The notes under the pieces: generated by a model
The model's database searches: none
What the model was told of the DNA's origin: nothing
What the model saw: the letters and a program-made list of their open reading frames with translations, nothing else
Part shown: piece after piece, positions 61,716 to 64,000 of the stretch
Layout of the letters: every line of letters begins with the position of its first letter
How positions within the stretch are numbered: position 1 is the first letter of the stretch
Assembly (NCBI RefSeq): GCF_000002875.2
Contig: NC_009399.2
Coordinates: 484,884 to 548,883, forward strand
Length of the DNA: 64,000 nucleotides
Reading direction: 5' to 3'
Source of the DNA: Leishmania infantum JPCM5
Taxonomy: Eukaryota; Euglenozoa; Kinetoplastea; Trypanosomatida; Trypanosomatidae
Program-made: the position numbers and the translations under genes

Positions 61716-63830
61716 TCAACCAAAGAGTAGCCCCTGCAAGAGGGAGCGGGTGCGCAGTTGGTGGCCTGTGGCGAACACCACGTCCACTTCGGCCGCCGTT
61801 CTGCAGGCCTCCACGAGTGGGGCCCGCATCACAAAGATCGCTGCCGCGTACATGGGCAGCAGCCACAGAGCGCAAGGAGTGCTGGTATCATGCGGGGCGG
61901 CGTTGGCGAGGCCAGTGGGCAACGACAGGGGACTGCGGCGGTGCATCTCACGCATGTGGTAGGACAGCACCAGATCCCAGAAGGACAGCACTTCGAAGGC
62001 ATCGAGGAGGTCTGCGAAGCCCGTCAGCATCCACCGCATCGCCAGCACGAGCGGCGGGTACTGCAGATCGCGCGTTGCGTGCAGGACGGCCGGCAGTGCC
62101 AGCTGCTGCACGAGGCTCTCGAAGATCAAACAGCACTGAAAGAGTTCGGGTGTGGGGCCCTGCAGCCGACTCCACAGCTGCGCCACGATCGCTGCCGCCA
62201 GCTCGTACTGCTCGACCGTGTCGCTCGTCACGTTGCAGAGGGCACCCAGCAGGAGGGTGAACCCCTCCAAAGGAGCAACGCCGCAGGGCAACGCCTTCTG
62301 GTGGACGAGATTTTTCTCAGGATACTGCAGGTACGTCACGTAGCTGTCAAGCGCATCCCCTGGTCTGCCCAACTGCTTCAGCGCTTGCACCATCTTCGGG
62401 TCTGGCAGACTGCGATCCACCACCATCGCCGTTGAAAGCACCTCCACGTCGTCGGTGTACACAAAATACTTGTCGCTGTCGCCGACGCTGATGAACATGT
62501 CGTCCAGGGCGAGACGCTGCAGCAGCCGCGCGCGGTTCTCCTCCTTCGACGAAGAGTAGTGATGGTGGAAGCGCCGCTTCACCTTGTCGCGCGCCTGCCG
62601 GGAGGAACAGGTGAGGTAGCGCGCGAGACCGTGGCGCAGGTGGTTCGTCATGAGCTCCCCCTGCGCCAGAAACATCGGCTTTCCGTCTGTTACCACCAAC
62701 GGCACCTGCAGCGCACGGGCGTATAGGAGACGGCGCACGGAGGGGTGAAGCCCCTCGCGTAGGAGAGCGGCCATCTGCTCCGTCTCGTCGCCGAAACGCA
62801 AGAACGCATCCATCTGAGCCTCCGCCAGTTCTAACGTGCTGTCGAGGGCCCCGCTTGGGTAGTACTTGCTCAGCTGTTGCGGGTGCAGCTCGGCGAAGTA
62901 CTCGCGCAGCGCCTCCAACGGGGGGACGATGCCGGGGAAGGTGCGCAGCGCCTGCACGTGACGCTCAAATACCGTGAGGATACCCAACTGATCAACGCCC
63001 AGCACGCCGCTGTCCCAGGCGGAGGCTGGAAGCACCCCAGCGGTGACGATGGCCTGCCGCGCTTCTTCAGAGTTGATGCCGTCCACGAGGCAACGGAACA
63101 GCAGCGAGATGGGTGGCAGCCCCACGCGCTCCTCCTCCATGACGGCCTCTGCGTTGACGCCAGCGGTGGCCTTCTTGGGCGACCGGGTGTCATTGCCAGA
63201 GCTGGACTTCCGCACCTCGGCAACCCTGAAGTGCTGTGAGACGGCTCTGGCCCAGAGGAAGCGCGCGTGCTCCAGCAGGTGAGAAAGCAGCACGCACACC
63301 TGCGTGTTCTCAGCCGCACTGTCGGCGACGCTATCATCGACCGAGGCCGCCGCCTCATATTTGGTATCCTTGGAAGAATCTGGCATTCCCTCGGCGGAGG
63401 TGGACTGTGAGAGTTGCTTCTTGGCCACCCAGTCATTCTCCTCCTTGGCCCGCTGTGCCACCAGTCGCTCCTGCAGCTGCGCTACCACCTTGTTCTGCCG
63501 AGACACAACGCTGTGCAGCGAGCTAATCAGGTCGGCGCCGGAGGGAGGGATCACAGGCGCCGCGCTGGACGGCATCAACAGTTGCACCTTCACTGTCTCG
63601 GCCCACTGTGAACTGAGGAACCCAGTCCACGTGTCCAGCGACGAGAGCGACGCACCAGCGATGCCCTCTGCAGTGTACCTCGCGCCATCGGTGGGCCTGG
63701 CTATCGATGGACTCTGCTGCGCCTGATGCTGATGTGCGGCTGATGCACGCACAGCGCTGCGCTGAATTGTGGCACTGTCGCGCGACGGGCGAGAGAGAGT
63801 GGCGTAGGTCAGCGGGGTGCTCTGCGACAT
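61716..63830 (-). CDS. TBC1D19-like protein (TBC/Rab-GAP family)
   Basis: A 704-residue protein. The N terminus (1-65) is disordered; a coiled coil lies at about 100-140. The C-terminal 230 residues follow the order of features of TBC1D19 as I remember it: Y-F-V-Y-x-D with a following V-D-R-S, a G-V-x-P-L-x-G-F segment, L-I-F-E-S-L, R-W-M-L-T-x-F-A-D-L-L, F-W-D-L-V-L, an A-A-A-I-F helix and a final L-L-Q-G-L-L-F. TBC proteins accelerate GTP hydrolysis by Rab GTPases. The canonical I-x-x-D-x-x-R and Y-x-Q fingers are not evident, so GAP activity is uncertain. The first ATG is at 63830; the frame reaches 63911 only through a GTG. Confidence 0.65.
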   Translation of the reverse strand: MSQSTPLTYATLSRPSRDSATIQRSAVRASAAHQHQAQQSPSIARPTDGARYTAEGIAGASLSSLDTWTGFLSSQWAETVKVQLLMPSSAAPVIPPSGADLISSLHSVVSRQNKVVAQLQERLVAQRAKEENDWVAKKQLSQSTSAEGMPDSSKDTKYEAAASVDDSVADSAAENTQVCVLLSHLLEHARFLWARAVSQHFRVAEVRKSSSGNDTRSPKKATAGVNAEAVMEEERVGLPPISLLFRCLVDGINSEEARQAIVTAGVLPASAWDSGVLGVDQLGILTVFERHVQALRTFPGIVPPLEALREYFAELHPQQLSKYYPSGALDSTLELAEAQMDAFLRFGDETEQMAALLREGLHPSVRRLLYARALQVPLVVTDGKPMFLAQGELMTNHLRHGLARYLTCSSRQARDKVKRRFHHHYSSSKEENRARLLQRLALDDMFISVGDSDKYFVYTDDVEVLSTAMVVDRSLPDPKMVQALKQLGRPGDALDSYVTYLQYPEKNLVHQKALPCGVAPLEGFTLLLGALCNVTSDTVEQYELAAAIVAQLWSRLQGPTPELFQCCLIFESLVQQLALPAVLHATRDLQYPPLVLAMRWMLTGFADLLDAFEVLSFWDLVLSYHMREMHRRSPLSLPTGLANAAPHDTSTPCALWLLPMYAAAIFVMRAPLVEACRTAAEVDVVFATGHQLRTRSLLQGLLFG

Positions 63831-64000
63831 GAGCGATGGTACTGCGAAGGTGTCGGCGTGTATGCTCACTGCTGTCGCTGCTGTTGGTAGTGACGCCAAC
63901 GCACAGAGCACTGGTGGAAGACGCGGATGATGGCGACAAGGGAGGAGGGACGTGTGCGAGAGATGAAGTGCGGTGATCTACGCGGGCGTGGCAATGGCGT
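63831..64000 (-). other. 5' region of the TBC1D19-like gene
   Basis: Contains a pyrimidine-rich stretch on the minus strand (about 63955-63920) ending in caccag, a reasonable trans-splice acceptor for the gene starting at 63830. Confidence 0.4.

Overview
The window is a stretch of nuclear chromosome from a Leishmania-like trypanosomatid, most likely of the subgenus Leishmania. The evidence is as follows. Every convincing gene is intronless and lies on the minus strand, as expected of one polycistronic transcription unit. Intergenic DNA is rich in (CA)n, (GA)n and poly-G/C tracts. Polypyrimidine-AG trans-splice acceptors precede many ATGs. Relics of the ingi/L1Tc retroposon clade (DIRE/SIDER type) are present. 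The nucleoside transporter matches Leishmania NT1 residue for residue at the sites known from mutagenesis. From memory, this gene set (NT1, mitochondrial topoisomerase II, EIF4G2, an actin-like gene) lies on Leishmania chromosome 15. Four 100-N gaps, four single Ns and stretches of degraded base calls show that this is a draft scaffold.

Layout in order of transcription (right to left): a TBC1D19-like protein (61716-63830); a small coiled-coil protein of unknown function (60149-61060); an FCP1/NIF-family phosphatase (58408-59520); a calcyphosin-like EF-hand protein (56763-57878); a divergent actin-like protein that lacks hydrolysis residues (54775-56097); a 3.5 kb gene-free spacer; EIF4G2 (46896-51263); a SHOCT + CorA magnesium-transporter-like protein (43524-46025); a USP7-like deubiquitinase (36845-41086); kinetoplast-associated DNA topoisomerase II (31256-34966); a very large IQ-motif protein broken by two gaps and a foreign insert (23107-29662); a mitochondrial U1-type zinc-finger protein (20398-22032); a SETD3-like SET methyltransferase (17185-18408); the UFM1-conjugating enzyme UFC1 (13558-14073); and a tandem array of four NT1 nucleoside transporter genes (1436-12886).

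The most interesting region is the first 16 kb. The NT1 copies share almost identical coding sequence, but the outer flanks of the array diverge abruptly 19 bases before the first ATG and three codons before the last stop. The spacer between copies resembles neither outer flank. The block holding the array and UFC1 is bracketed by two direct copies of an identical 150-base sequence (717-866 and 15512-15661), each forming the 5' end of a different retroposon relic. One relic keeps a 2A-like motif and an endonuclease-like stretch. The other appears to jump straight to a C-terminal zinc-finger-like stretch, as expected of an internally deleted SIDER-type element. Such direct repeats are plausible substrates for gain or loss of the purine/pyrimidine transporter locus.

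The genes have no obvious shared pathway, which is normal for trypanosomatid directional clusters. Expression is expected to be set after transcription by trans-splicing, 3' UTR elements and gene copy number.
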